Positions 35,866 to 46,749 of a stretch of DNA of 64,000 nt are shown piece by piece. A program made the position numbers and the translations under genes. This DNA comes from Morinoia aosen (lineage: Eukaryota; Arthropoda; Malacostraca; Amphipoda; Talitridae), in the NCBI GenBank assembly GCA_030386875.1, contig CM059566.1:41080068-41144067 (forward strand). Direction: 5' to 3'. Position 1 is the first letter of the stretch. Every line of letters begins with the position of its first letter. The notes beneath the pieces are model-generated. The model had not been told where the DNA came from, ran no database searches, and worked only from the letters and a program-made list of their open reading frames with translations.

Positions 35866-37479
35866 TAAATAGATTTACTGTGAATGATATTAGGCAATGA
35901 ATGTGCGATTTGTGAAGTTAGTAAATGGTGCATCAAGGTTAAGAACCCTAAATTTTCTGTTTTTTTTATCATGTTCGATTGGCTTCAGAAGTTCAAGAAA
36001 AAACGAACACTGTTAGATATAATTTTTTTTGACCATTTGATTTTAATTTGGCTGTTATGTTTAAAAATTGTTTCCAATTTCTAGTTGTAAAAGTACCTGA
36101 CAATTTTATCGTCAAATATTTTTACTTTTCACTCCCTAAGTTCATTAATTATCATGCTGAAAATGTACGTTATACTTCTGCTAATGAAATTACATTGTAA
36201 TTATGATATAAAACGCTATTTCACTGCCATTATGCTCTTTTAGTTTTCATCTTTAAAGCTTAATTTTCGAATGTAAAAGCATCTAACTCCCATGTTGCAA
36301 GAATTAAGTTTTATCCCCTTCAAGCAAAATTTTCCAACTCCTTTGTTCAACAATTTATATTTTGCAAAGTGGCTTCAAAATTAGCTAACTTCTACGTTAG
36401 TTTTCAAGGAACGTGAAAGCTCCAGCTTCATAATTTCAATTTTCCGTTCGAACAACAAGAATTCAATTTGCTTCTCAAACATTTAATTGGTCTTGAAACA
36501 GGGTACGAATTTTCAACCCCAGAATGCGTTAGTTGCGCACGGTTTAAACGAATGCATTTTTATAATTGGTTTCGATACAGGGCACGAATTTTCAACCCCA
36601 GAATGCGTTAATTGCTCACAGTTTAACGAATGCCATTATTGCAAAAACTAGCACCGCAACCAAACCTTTATGCGCGTAATTGATCAACTTTGGAACAACC
36701 CGCAATCTAACGAGACTTTCGATGTTCAAAGAGCTCCGTAATTACGGGCTTCACTAAATTTTTCTCTATGAAAAGAAGCCTCTTGGTTAACACTTGATAG
36801 CTTCGTTAGGGGGAGCATTGAGCTCGGTTTAAAGATCGAAAATCAACAGAGGCTTTTCATGCTTCACCCTTTTCATAATTCTGCAGGAAATTATAAAGAG
36901 CGGGAGCCGTGTTTATCAGTCTAGCGAACCCTTTATAAATCAAGGACAGCTCTTAAAACTCGCCTGTTTTGATGTCACGCGAGTCAATATCAAGCTTTTA
37001 GACAAGCGACTGCGAGCTCCATGCAATGTAATGGAAAATAGTCAACCAATCGCGAGCAAAAGCCAGAATTTCGAACATTTTATGCAGTAGTTACAGACTG
37101 ACTAAACATTTTGTCGGAAAAACAAGTCATTCATTTGGGAGGGTGAAATTTTTGTGAACTAATTCCCAGCGCCACGGAAAGATAGAAATTGCGCAGTGAA
37201 GAAGCCATGTCATTTGATAAATTTTTTAAGTTGTTTAGTGAAAATAATTTGCTAGCCTGAGAACAAAGGAGAATATTAGTGGAAATTGCAAATCGGAGTT
37301 GACAGTGAAGATTTTATTACTTGAAATTGCAAGCAAATATTTCACAATTGAAAGTAATTTCCCTTTGAGAAAAGTTAACTAAGCGGAATCAATTGGGGAG
37401 TGTTTTGAGAAACTGCTGACCAAGTCCCGTGATTAAAAAATTGACATTTGAGTCACAACATGATTTGCAATGAAAGGAT
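35866..37479. other. Repeat-poor unique region, possible conserved non-coding DNA
   Basis: Mostly AT-rich without genes. At about 36485-36610 an ACGAATTTTCAACCCCAGAA word is present twice about 80 bp apart (a short tandem duplication). At 36673-36685 CGCGTAATTGATC occurs and is repeated exactly at 51191-51203. Confidence 0.45.
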
Positions 37480-37732
37480 GAAAGTCCACGCGGTGGGATG
37501 GAAGTCCACGCGGTGGGATGGAAGTCCACGCGGTGGGATGGAAGTCCACGCGGTGGGATGGAAGTCCACGCGGTGGGATGGAAGTCCACGCGGTGGGATG
37601 GAAGTCCACGCGGTGGGATGGAAGTCCACGCGGTGGGATGGAAGTCCACGCGGTGGGATGGAAGTCCACGCGGTGGGATGGAAGTCCACGCGGTGGGATG
37701 GAAGTCCACGCGGTGGGATGGAAGTCCACGAT
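37480..37732. repeat. 20-bp minisatellite, about 12.5 near-identical units
   Basis: The unit is GAAGTCCACGCGGTGGGATG. Units after the first are essentially identical, which indicates recent expansion. All six frames stay open across it, so the overlapping open frames are not evidence of a gene. Confidence 0.97.
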
Positions 37733-37914
37733 ACTAAATGTGCAGCATAGATAAAGTTATCCTAACTATTGATTTTTCAATTTGATGATTTGGTAAATGA
37801 TAAATAACTTTGTAACTCAATAGTTCTTCCATGTATACGTTGTATTACCTCGTTAAGTTGAATGTATCTGACTTAATTTAAGAAAACATTTTGTTTTCCA
37901 AGCTTCTCTCCTTA

Positions 37915-38015
37915 ATTAAGTACCACAGATTTCTACCCCAAGACTATTATCTTTAACTACTACAGATTTCTAACCCAAGACTTTTATCTTTAACTACTAC
38001 AGATTTCTACAATAC
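37915..38015. repeat. About 36-bp repeat, three copies
   Basis: ACTACAGATTTCTA(A/C) with CCCAAGACT and ATTATCTTTA-like words occurs three times, the last copy partial. Confidence 0.8.
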
Positions 38016-38742
38016 GATGCAAGATTTAATCATTTTTAATGTTCTGGCGCTGTGTTCTGTATTGTTCTGGGAAAGTCAATTTCATTTCGTTTCAACTCAT
38101 GTTCCGACTCGGAAGTCAATTTGCTCCCCTCGGGAATTAATCATAACAGTTTCTTAAAACACTCCCGATTGATTCTATTTTGTTATTCTCAGAAAAAAAT
38201 TCTCAGAGAAAAATATTCTCAAAAAAAATTACTTTCAATAATTAAGTATTTGTTAGCAACATGTGTGGCAGGATCTAGTTGTGAGTTTAGATTTGTATAT
38301 AACCGTGCCAGATTTAAGACGTTGACTGCGTATTGGTATAAATATGCACTACTAGGTAAATTGCCCATTTATATACTGGTATAAATGAATAGCACTTCAA
38401 TTGTTTCAATATCTTCGTTTTAAAAAAATAGCGTTAAATTATTATAGTGCAACTATGTTTATCACGTCTTTCAGAATGGATAAAAATGTAATCGAGCTGT
38501 AAAGCCGGTTTTCAATTCTCCTACTTTGAACATCACCAAATTAACCGTAGCAACCGTGCAAGGGTAGTCAACGTGTTAAGGCACTGAACCTGTCAGTTGA
38601 ACGTTAAACACACCAAGTCAGTTCACACAGTAGGACACGTTTGTTCAGCCCATTTGCTAACCATTGCCATGATTAACCATGAAGTTGGACCACGATTGGT
38701 TCGACAATTTTAGTTTAGGTATTTTTTTACATGCTTCTTGAA
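38016..38742. other. Unique AT-rich spacer
   Basis: No gene recognised. The 110-codon plus frame (38052-38384) is AT-rich and has no motif. Confidence 0.45.
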
Positions 38743-38845
38743 GTACCAAAAATTTAGTACAGCAATAAAGCGGCAGATTCAGTTATTACCGAAAAATCGG
38801 TACTGAATCTGGTAGTAAAATGATACAGAAAAATCTGTATCATTT
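38743..38845. other. Cluster of adjacent short hairpins with A-rich loops
   Basis: Hairpin 1 pairs CAGATTCAGT (38774-38783) with ACTGAATCTG (38802-38811), plus an inner ACCGA/TCGGT stem and a short bulge. Hairpin 2 is a perfect 12-bp stem, AAATGATACAGA (38818-38829) and TCTGTATCATTT (38834-38845), with an AAAA loop. A weaker GTAC-flanked hairpin lies at 38743-38760. This could be a structured RNA, a miniature element or chance. There is no gene next to it. Confidence 0.6.
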
Positions 38846-38954
38846 GTTATTCTACTCTTCTGTTTCTTTCGTATAGGAGGCCGATGTACCGCGTAGCTGA
38901 CCTCTTACGCGTATGTCTTTGCTTTTTTTATTCGTTACATGCGTGCAGTAGCGC

Positions 38955-39060
38955 CTCAGGGGAACACAACTATTGTATCTATGGTAATTAGCACTCCCAG
39001 GGGGATACAACCATTGTATCTAAGGGAATGAACTCTCCCAGAGGGATACAACTATTGTAA
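38955..39060 (+). mobile_element. SINE-like element head, tandemly duplicated (copy C)
   Basis: Two and a half copies of the element's first roughly 42 bp: CAGGGGGATACAACCATTGT with CTATGGTAATTAGCACTCC or AAGGGAATGAACTCTCC. The rest of the element is absent. Duplication may have been favoured because the head contains two similar words, CTCAGGGGG and CCCAGGGGG. Confidence 0.7.
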
Positions 39061-39479
39061 GTTGGAAAGTCGACGATTTTATTCCAATAAAAAATTCTGA
39101 ATTTCATGCGAAAAACTCGTACTATAGAATTTAGGGCCGACGAAGCCGTGCATGGCGCAGCCAAATCTCCCTAAAAACTTACGCATCCATTTATACCGTT
39201 GCGACCGCGCAAATGGCTTGGCCCAGGTCTTCAGACTTCAAACAACGAAGCCAGTGGAGTTAATGCCGCGGTGCTCACCAGTAAACGTCTCCGTTACGGC
39301 CGTCTCTGTTAGCGCCATCTGGTGGCAGATCTCGCGTTAGAGGGTCGATGTTTGTCCGCTTTTGCGCCGTCCCTGCGTCGGGATCTTGGCGTAAATTTCA
39401 TTAATTATTCTGTATTGTTTGTACCCAGCGACTCGTTTCAAAATCGCTTCCCCTGGGGGGGGGGGTGGAAGATGGAAGA
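39061..39479. other. Unique GC-richer spacer
   Basis: No gene recognised. It includes GTAACGGAGACG-like and AGCGCCATCTGGTGG words and a G-run near 39456. Confidence 0.4.
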
Positions 39480-39744
39480 GGAGGTTTCTGTTATAGGATT
39501 TATGGGAATTAACGCTCACAGAGGGATGATATGAATTCCTCACCTGAAGGTTAGGTAAACTTTCTTTTTGTTCAAGTAGAAGTTTTTTTGGTCAGACACG
39601 ATCTTTTTTTGATTCACGATTACGGCTGCCTTTTCTTTTACCTCCTATTCCTTTCTTAACTTTATCTTATTTTTGGAACTAGCACTCTTTATCATACTCA
39701 TAGCCCTCATTAGCACTCATCTTTATAAATATTGGAAATGTCAT
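39480..39744 (+). mobile_element. SINE-like element, degraded copy D
   Basis: Recognisable by GGGAATTAACGCTCACAGAG, CACCTGAAGGTTAGGTAAAC and TTTCTTTTTGTTC in element order, then GATTCACGATTACGGCTGCC matching the middle. The 3' end is unclear. Confidence 0.6.
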
Positions 39745-40425
39745 AACTATGTGAGGGCCTGAGCTAAGGGTTAGGTAGGCTTTCTTTTTGGTAAAATAGA
39801 ATAGGTTCATGTTCTGTTTCGGACCATCTGTTTTCGGTTGACTGCTGTCCTGTTTTCATCACTTACTACTTTCTTCTTCAACTTTCATCTTGTTTCATGA
39901 ACTTCTTTCTCATCTTACTGTTTCTATGCCCTTTCTGCGCCCCTCAGGGGGATACAGGTATTGTGTCTATGGGAATTGGCGCTCCCAGGGGAACCATGTG
40001 TGGGCCCGAGCTAAAGGTTAGGTAGGCTTCCTTTTTGTTGTAATAGAATAGGTTTTTGTTTCGTTACGGACCATCTTTTTTCGGTTCACTGCTGTCCTGT
40101 TTTTCAGCACCTACTACTTTCTTCTTCAACTTTTTCTTGTTTCATGAACTTCTTTCTTAGCTTGCTGTTTCTGTGCACCTTGTGCATAGATTCCGCGTTC
40201 CCTCAACTCCATACTAAATGGTGCCTTCCTCTTTCCTCTCTTGGAATATCTTTGTCGTGGTTAAGGGAGGCTAAAACTTTCTTGTATAATAATAATACCC
40301 TTTCTGCGTAGATTCCGCGTTTTCTTGCTCCATACTAAATTGTGCCTTCCTCCTTCCTCTCTTTGGATCGCGTTTGTTGCTGCGGGTAGGGAGGCTAAAA
40401 CTAACGACTAAACTAAACTCTAGTT
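39745..40425 (+). mobile_element. SINE-like element, copy E, interrupted by copy F
   Basis: The left piece 39745-39939 runs from TATGTGAGGGCCTGAGCTAA to CCCTTTCTGCG. The right piece continues from TAGATTCCGCG at 40309 to the tail GACTAAACTAAACTC. Joined, the two pieces align with copy B without a gap apart from the inserted copy. Confidence 0.8.
39940..40297 (+). mobile_element. SINE-like element, copy F, full length, nested with 11-bp target-site duplication
   Basis: The duplicated target CCCTTTCTGCG lies at 39929-39939 and 40298-40308. The 358-bp element starts CCCCTCAGGGGGATAC and ends with a TATAATAATAATA tail. It is very similar to copy B. Nesting shows F is younger than E. This is the cleanest definition of the family's ends in the window. 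Confidence 0.85.
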
Positions 40426-42699
40426 CTCAAACTTTATGTACCGAGTTTACATTTATTGCCAATTTTTCCTTTCTCGCGAGGGATTTTCTATGAAACTACC
40501 ATGCTTTTCCCCGCAAAACCAAATCCTCAGCTCATCGCATAACTTCTTAAGAACGCATTCAAACCTCACACCAATCACCTTGCCTCACCCCATCAAAATA
40601 CAGATAAACCCGAAATTAATCCTTCGACCTCCCGACGATATGTTCCTAAAGGCCACCATTCCTTGATCCTTGTTCTTTACGGTCGTCAGGCCGCATTCAT
40701 TAATGTGTCCGGCGAGATTAAGCACCGCGAGCATTAATTTTGCCCCCGACTGGCACTGTAGCTCTAATTTACTGCCATATCCCAATAACGTAAGCGTTCC
40801 AGCGCTCTGCACTGCTGTCCAAACGTCCGCCCTGCGAGCTCTAGTTCTCGACGTGCGGTCGTTGTTGCTCTTGACATCTCGAAGCTGGTTTGTGATGCCA
40901 AAGCTGCATTTCAGGCGAGGTTATGCTTGTATTGTTTCATCGTTAACAGTGTACGTAGCTGTGAATAATGTTGCTGTGGAGTGCAGAGTGATTCATGCGG
41001 CGTCTAAGATTGGGTGTTAATTCGGTTGGTTCGAGGGTGGTTTATGGAAGTGGTTTTAGAGTTTACTCGTTAAGTTTGCTGATTCTAGGAATTGGGTAAA
41101 CTTGATGATACTCTGAACATCTATGTATTTCATACATGCATACTGCACTTTGAATTGAAATTGGATTAATAGTTGGTTTTAAAGTAATGAAAAAAAATGA
41201 ATTACTCAGTGTGCTATTATTTAAGGGTTTAAAAAGGGCAGACCAATAAATAATCCTAAACAAACTTAGATTCCTCATGTCTCCAGAAGTAAATCAAGAA
41301 AAATCCCCTCTATTCAGTAAGCCATCAATTTACCTCGATTTCCTTACGTACGCTTTCGAGCTAATTGAAGTGCTGTAAATGTACAAGCTCCCGCCCTTCC
41401 GCCATCCGCTCTGAAAAACGTATTTATCTCTCTGCAAATGGTTCACAAAGGGGAATCAGCTCGAGCCAAGCACTTGGACTGAGATCATCGGTACGTCGCC
41501 AATCACTTACACCTGCGATCTTGCTGCTAATCCAATCTTTGTGTGAATAAAACATCGGAGGCGTTGATTAAATGCATATATTCAATCGGTGTCTCTGATG
41601 CCGTACGCGCGTTCTCAGAGCAGCAGCGCTCGAATGGCTCGCTCTAATTTTGCTCCAATTCCACAAAACGATCTTCAACTGCCGATTTTGGACTCGACGC
41701 TCTCTGTTTTGCGTGGAAATGGCAGCGCCGGACCCAATATCATCTTCCCTCGACGTGCAATTCCAGAACAGGGATAGCGTTGTATCGTTGACGATAGTTT
41801 CTTGCGATAGGAGTTTTAATCTAACTTAAGGAGGGCTTTGCTGAGCACTTTCGATTCAGGGCTCCGAACTTTGGCGCCTGCAAAACCTTAAAAAGGAAAT
41901 AACCCTTCGGATTCTATTCCAATTGCTTTGATAACGGCTTGAAAATTATCATCGGCAGGTTTTTGTGAAGAGGTCAAACAAAAGAGAATGAAATTTGAAG
42001 GTACTCGCGGCGGTCGATGAAATCTCCGTGATAATCCGCGAATAACGTTCGAAACCTCGATATTATGATGGCTAAGGAGGGCGTTTCGGTCGCTTGTGGG
42101 ACGCAAATGCGAGTTGTTCATAAACAGCACAGTGGCATTTTAATTCCATTATCCTATGCTGTTCCAGGTTTAATGTAATACTTGCAGTGGGGTGCCTGCC
42201 GGTGAATAAAGGATTCTAATTAGTGGAGAGAAGTTAAGCTGAAGTAGAGGAACCATATCTGCCAGACAAATATTGTGAAAAGCAAAAGCTGAGTGAAACC
42301 GTTTTAGGAACGATATTTTTCAGTTTTTCTGAGCTTAATGTTTGTAGCGATATTTGAATAAATACAAAGGAAAAATAAAAACCACTAAAAACTTCATGAA
42401 CCCGACGTAAAGTTCGAACTGAAAACACGCACACACATAAAAAGTACAAGAACGCTGGAAGCAAGTTCACGTTAACAAAGCTGACTAGTGGAACGCTCCC
42501 ACCCATTCGCCGAAGTTGGTTCAAATTGATTACTGGAGTCTGAAATCGGATTAGGAAATGAGAGACTGCGGTCCTGCGAGGCTGTGATGAGTGTCGTGTG
42601 CACGTATGTGTCTTCCTGAAGCCGCACCGGGACTTGGTAGTGATTTCTTCACCCGACTTCTGGAGTGGCAGAGTCGGTCAAAGTTGGAGGCCATTACTG
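40426..42699. other. Repeat-free unique region with two GC-richer islands
   Basis: Islands at about 40640-40920 and 41330-41780 contain homeodomain-type words such as TCATTAATGTG and GCATTAATTTT. They might be conserved regulatory DNA. Open frames of 60-116 codons occur but none has a recognisable domain, start context or splice signal that convinces me. Confidence 0.35.
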
Positions 42700-43405
42700 A
42701 GACGTTATTGTTGATTGTGTTACTGTTGATTGTGTTACTGTTGATTGTGTTACTGTTGATTGTGTTACTGTTGATTGTGTTACTGTTGATTGTGTTACTG
42801 TTGATTGTGTTACTGTTGATTGTGTTACTGTTGATTGTGTTACTGTTGATTGTGTCACTGTTGATTGTGTCACTGTTGATTGTGTCACTGTTGATTGTGT
42901 TACTGTTGATTGTGTTACTGTTGATTGTGTTACTGTTGATTGTGTCACTGTTGATTGTGTCACTGTTGATTGTGTTACTGTTGATTGTGTTACTGTTGAT
43001 TGTGTTACTGTTGATTGTGTTACTGTTGATTGTGTTACTGTTGATTGTGTTACTGTTGATTGTGTTACTGTTGATTGTGTTACTGTTGATTGTGTTACTC
43101 TTGATTGTGTTACTCTTGATTGTGTTACTCTTGATTGTGTTACTCTTGATTGTGTTACTCTTGATTGTGTTACTCTTGATTGTGTTACTGTTGATTGTGT
43201 TACTGTTGATTGTGTTACTGTTGATTGTGTTACTGTTGATTGTGTTACTGTTGATTGTGTTACTGTTGATTGTGTTACTGTTGATTGTGTTACTGTTGAT
43301 TGTGTTACTGTTGATTGTGTTACTGTTGATTGTGTTACTGTTGATTGTGTTACTGTTGATTGTGTTACTGTTGATTGTGTTACTGTTGATTGTGTTACTG
43401 TTGAT
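42700..43405. repeat. 15-bp minisatellite, ACTGTTGA family
   Basis: The unit is TACTGTTGATTGTGT with CACTG and TACTC variants in blocks. The unit is a multiple of three, so a frame reading LLLIV repeats stays open. It is not a gene. Confidence 0.96.
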
Positions 43406-43660
43406 TCATGTTACTGTTGATTCATGTTGCTGTTGGTTCATGTTGCTGTTGGTTCATGTTGCTGTTGGTTCATGTTGCTGTTGGTTCATGTTGCTGTTGG
43501 TTCATGTTGCTGTTGGTTCATGTTGCTGTTGGTTCATGTTGCTGTTGGTTCATGTTGCCGTTGATTCATGTTGCCGTTGATTCATGTTGCCGTTGATTCA
43601 TGTTGCTGTTGATTCATGTTGCTGTTGATTCATGTTGCTGTTGACTCATGTTCCTGTTGA
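43406..43660. repeat. 16-bp minisatellite, ACTGTTGA family, second type
   Basis: Unit TGTTGCTGTTGGTTCA with TGATTCA and GCCGTTGA variants, joined without a spacer to the 15-mer array on its left and the GAGGAACG array on its right. It looks like a transition form. Confidence 0.94.
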
Positions 43661-44996
43661 GGAACGTCACTGTTGGGGAACGTCACTGTTGAGGAACGTC
43701 ACTGTTGAGGAACGTCACTGTTGAGGAACGTCACTGTTGAGGAACGTCACTGTTGAGGAACGTCACTGTTGAGGAACGTCACTGTTGAGGAACGTCACTG
43801 TTGAGGAACGTCACTGTTGAGGAACGTCACTGTTGAGGAACGTCACTGTTGAGGAACGTCACTGTTGAGGAACGTCACTGTTGAGGAACGTCACTGTTGA
43901 GGAACGTCACTGTTGAGGAACGTCACTGTTGAGGAACGTCACTGTTGAGGAACGTCACTGTTGAGGAACGTCCCTGTTGAGGAACGTCCCTGTTGAGGAA
44001 CGTCACTGTTGAGGAACGTCACTGTTGAGGAACGTCACTGTTGAGGAACGTCACTGTTGAGGAACGTCACTGTTGAGGAACGTCACTGTTGAGGAACGTC
44101 ACTGTTGAGGAACGTCACTGTTGAGGAACGTCACTGTTGAGGAACGTCACTGTTGAGGAACGTCACTGTTGAGGAACGTCACTGTTGAGGAACGTCGCTG
44201 TTGAGGAACGTCGCTGTTGAGGAACGTCGCTGTTGAGGAACGTCACTGTTGAGGAACGTCACTGTTGAGGAACGTCACTGTTGAGGAACGTCGCTGTTGA
44301 GGAACGTCACTGTTGAGGAACGTCACTGTTGAGGAACGTCACTGTTGAGGAACGTCACTGTTGAGGAACGTCACTGTTGAGGAACGTCACTGTTGAGGAA
44401 CGTCGCTGTTGAGGAACGTCGCTGTTGAGGAACGTCGCTGTTGAGGAACGTCGCTGTTGAGGAACGTCGCTGTTGAGGAACGTCGCTGTTGAGGAACGTC
44501 GCTGTTGAGGAACGTCGCTGTTGAGGAACGTCGCTGTTGAGGAACGTCGCTGTTGAGGAACGTCGCTGTTGAGGAACGTCGCTGTTGAGGAACGTCGCTG
44601 TTGAGGAACGTCGCTGTTGAGGAACGTCGCTGTTGAGGAACGTCGCTGTTGAGGAACGTCGCTGTTGAGGAACGTCGCTGTTGAGGAACGTCGCTGTTGA
44701 GGAACGTCGCTGTTGAGGAACGTCGCTGTTGAGGAACGTCGCTGTTGAGGAACGTCGCTGTTGAGGAACGTCGCTGTTGAGGAACGTCGCTGTTGAGGAA
44801 CGTCGCTGTTGAGGAACGTCGCTGTTGAGGAACGTCGCTGTTGAGGAACGTCGCTGTTGAGGAACGTCGCTGTTGAGGAACGTCGCTGTTGAGGAACGTC
44901 GCTGTTGAGGAACGTCGCTGTTGAGGAACGTCGCTGTTGAGGAACGTCGCTGTTGAGGAACGTCGCTGTTGAGGAACGTCGCTGTTGAGGAACGTC
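43661..44996. repeat. 16-bp minisatellite, ACTGTTGA family, third type, about 83 units
   Basis: Unit ACTGTTGAGGAACGTC in the left part, changing to GCTGTTGAGGAACGTC in the right part with a mixed zone at about 44190-44410. The right end joins CTCCCAGGGGAACCATGTGA, a fragment of the SINE-like element (44995-45015). The three minus-strand frames are artefacts. Confidence 0.96.
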
Positions 44997-45026
44997 TCCC
45001 AGGGGAACCATGTGAGGGAACCATCC

Positions 45027-45153
45027 AAATTTTTCCTAAATTTTCATTTTCAATTCGCAAAAATTAATTATTCTTAACAGATTCTCGACTGTCGAGAATC
45101 TGTTAAGAATAATCAATTTTTGCGAATTGAAAATGAAAATTTAGGAAAAATTT
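45027..45153. repeat. Near-perfect 62-bp palindrome with 3-base loop
   Basis: The arm 45027-45088 and its reverse complement 45092-45153 differ at one position. The loop is CTG. Arms begin AAATTTTTCCTAAATTTTCA. It lies about 30 bp right of the 16-bp array, just after a SINE-like fragment. It could be a real cruciform-forming duplication or an assembly or library fold-back artefact. Confidence 0.9.
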
Positions 45154-46749
45154 GATCATGTGTAATAAATCTTGTGATTGTGTGTAACGAATTTTGTGCG
45201 CAATTATTGTTTGCTTGAACTAAAATTGTGAGTTTATAAAACTGTGTTCAGGCGCATTCCAACGGAACGAGTGGATCGCTCTAACATGTGTGTAGGCCCG
45301 AATGTTTACACTCAACATAGATTTATGTGTCGTGTAAGCGAAGCGGGCACTCGAAGTGGGGGCGAATGTTTTGCTTTGTAATCAGACCTCGAGAGCTCGA
45401 ACAAGAAGGGCAGTGTTGTTTGACCACAAAGGCAAAATTTGTTGACCATAGGCCCGGCGTAGAGGGTAGAGTCGTGGGAAAGCCGGATCACCAACGGGTT
45501 TTGACTTCAAGATCACCTCGCAAAATATGGGCGGGAAAATTCGTGTCCTTCTAACAGCGAATAGGATGCGTGCAACCCCGAGAACAGCCTATGGGACAGA
45601 GTAGGCGATTGTTTAGAAGGTGCAAGAGTAGTACCATTGGTCATGATTGGAAAGAGGGTAGCCCCAAAAGAATACTTGGGCCAGGACGCAAAAGCAAGAG
45701 TCAGTGAGTCTTTGCGAGCATTTCGATAAGGGTCGTCGTGGCTAGGCATTATTATACCTAAAATGTTATACTCTGCGTCGTGAATAGGTGTTAAATTAAA
45801 TGTTATACTCTGGAAAATAAGTGAGAAGCGAAACCTGTTAAGATATATTTTTTCTTGAATCAACAAATTAAAAGTTTACATTTTGGCTTTTGCAGAGGGA
45901 AGAAGATCCCGTACCGGGGAGGTCGTTTAAAGGAAAATTTTTAATATCGTCGTCAGGGCGGGTAAGGCTCGTTCTTTTGTTACGATAGATACCGCTGGAA
46001 ACGATAGGTTCATATAACGTAAAAGAGAATTGGAGCAGTTGAATTAAATGTGGAATATGTGCATATATATGTATGAGAAAATTGTAGAATTAAAGTAATT
46101 GTCAAAAATTTGTTGCTCCACAGGAGGGCGGTTTTCTCCTATTGATTGCAAGTACCACTTCTTCATAAGAACGTCCAAAGACAGTATATGCACTGTGTAA
46201 GAAACAGGGATTGAACTGAAGCTGCTCTTGGTTGAAAGAACTTGTGAGCCGAGGGCAAATAGTCATCCATTGTGCCGTTGGAATGCGCCAACCCGACAAT
46301 TAGGCATTATTTCATTATATATATGTTCGGTGTGTAATTTACTTGAAGAAATTGACCGGTCAATTAGGCAGAGTAGTATTTGTCAATGTGTGTTACTTAT
46401 AGTTCCAATAATTTACGGTTAATGCTTTGTACCAGGGTATTCCATTATAAATGTTGCTTTGGCATTTCAATGGCGTTTAAGAACCCCGTTAACGCTAGCA
46501 TCGCATCTCACCGAGGAAAAATAGCGCTCAGAAAATGCGCTGTGTAAGTCGTGTCTCTGCTTATTGGTGAGTACAGCTTTTATTTTAGTATACAATCATT
46601 GGTTTCTCCTTCCTTAGTGACTGTGTTCTTGATACATCCTCACATTTTTGTGTATTGTGTAATGTCATGGAGGTGTGCCATTCCCTCAATTCCGAGAACC
46701 TGATCTTCTTGTTAATGAAATGTTAACAAGGTGACGGGACCTTTTCTCG
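45154..46749. other. Unique region, no gene recognised
   Basis: Contains GGCGCATTCCAACGG at 45251-45265 and its exact inverse at 46275-46289. A minus-strand open frame of 117 codons (45513-45866) has no recognised domain. The region might be a degraded mobile element, but no terminal repeats are secure. Confidence 0.4.

Noticed and set aside
42591..43580. 329-codon frame of leucine-isoleucine-valine repeats resembling membrane segments
   Set aside because: It comes from the TACTGTTGATTGTGT 15-mer and the adjoining 16-mer. Hydrophobicity is a by-product of the unit sequence.
44355..45060. Three long overlapping minus-strand frames (213-229 codons)
   Set aside because: The 16-bp array is open in all three frames, so none is evidence of coding.
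45513..45866. 117-codon minus-strand frame
   Set aside because: No recognised domain, no splice or promoter signal, and composition like its surroundings. Kept only as part of an unexplained unique region.
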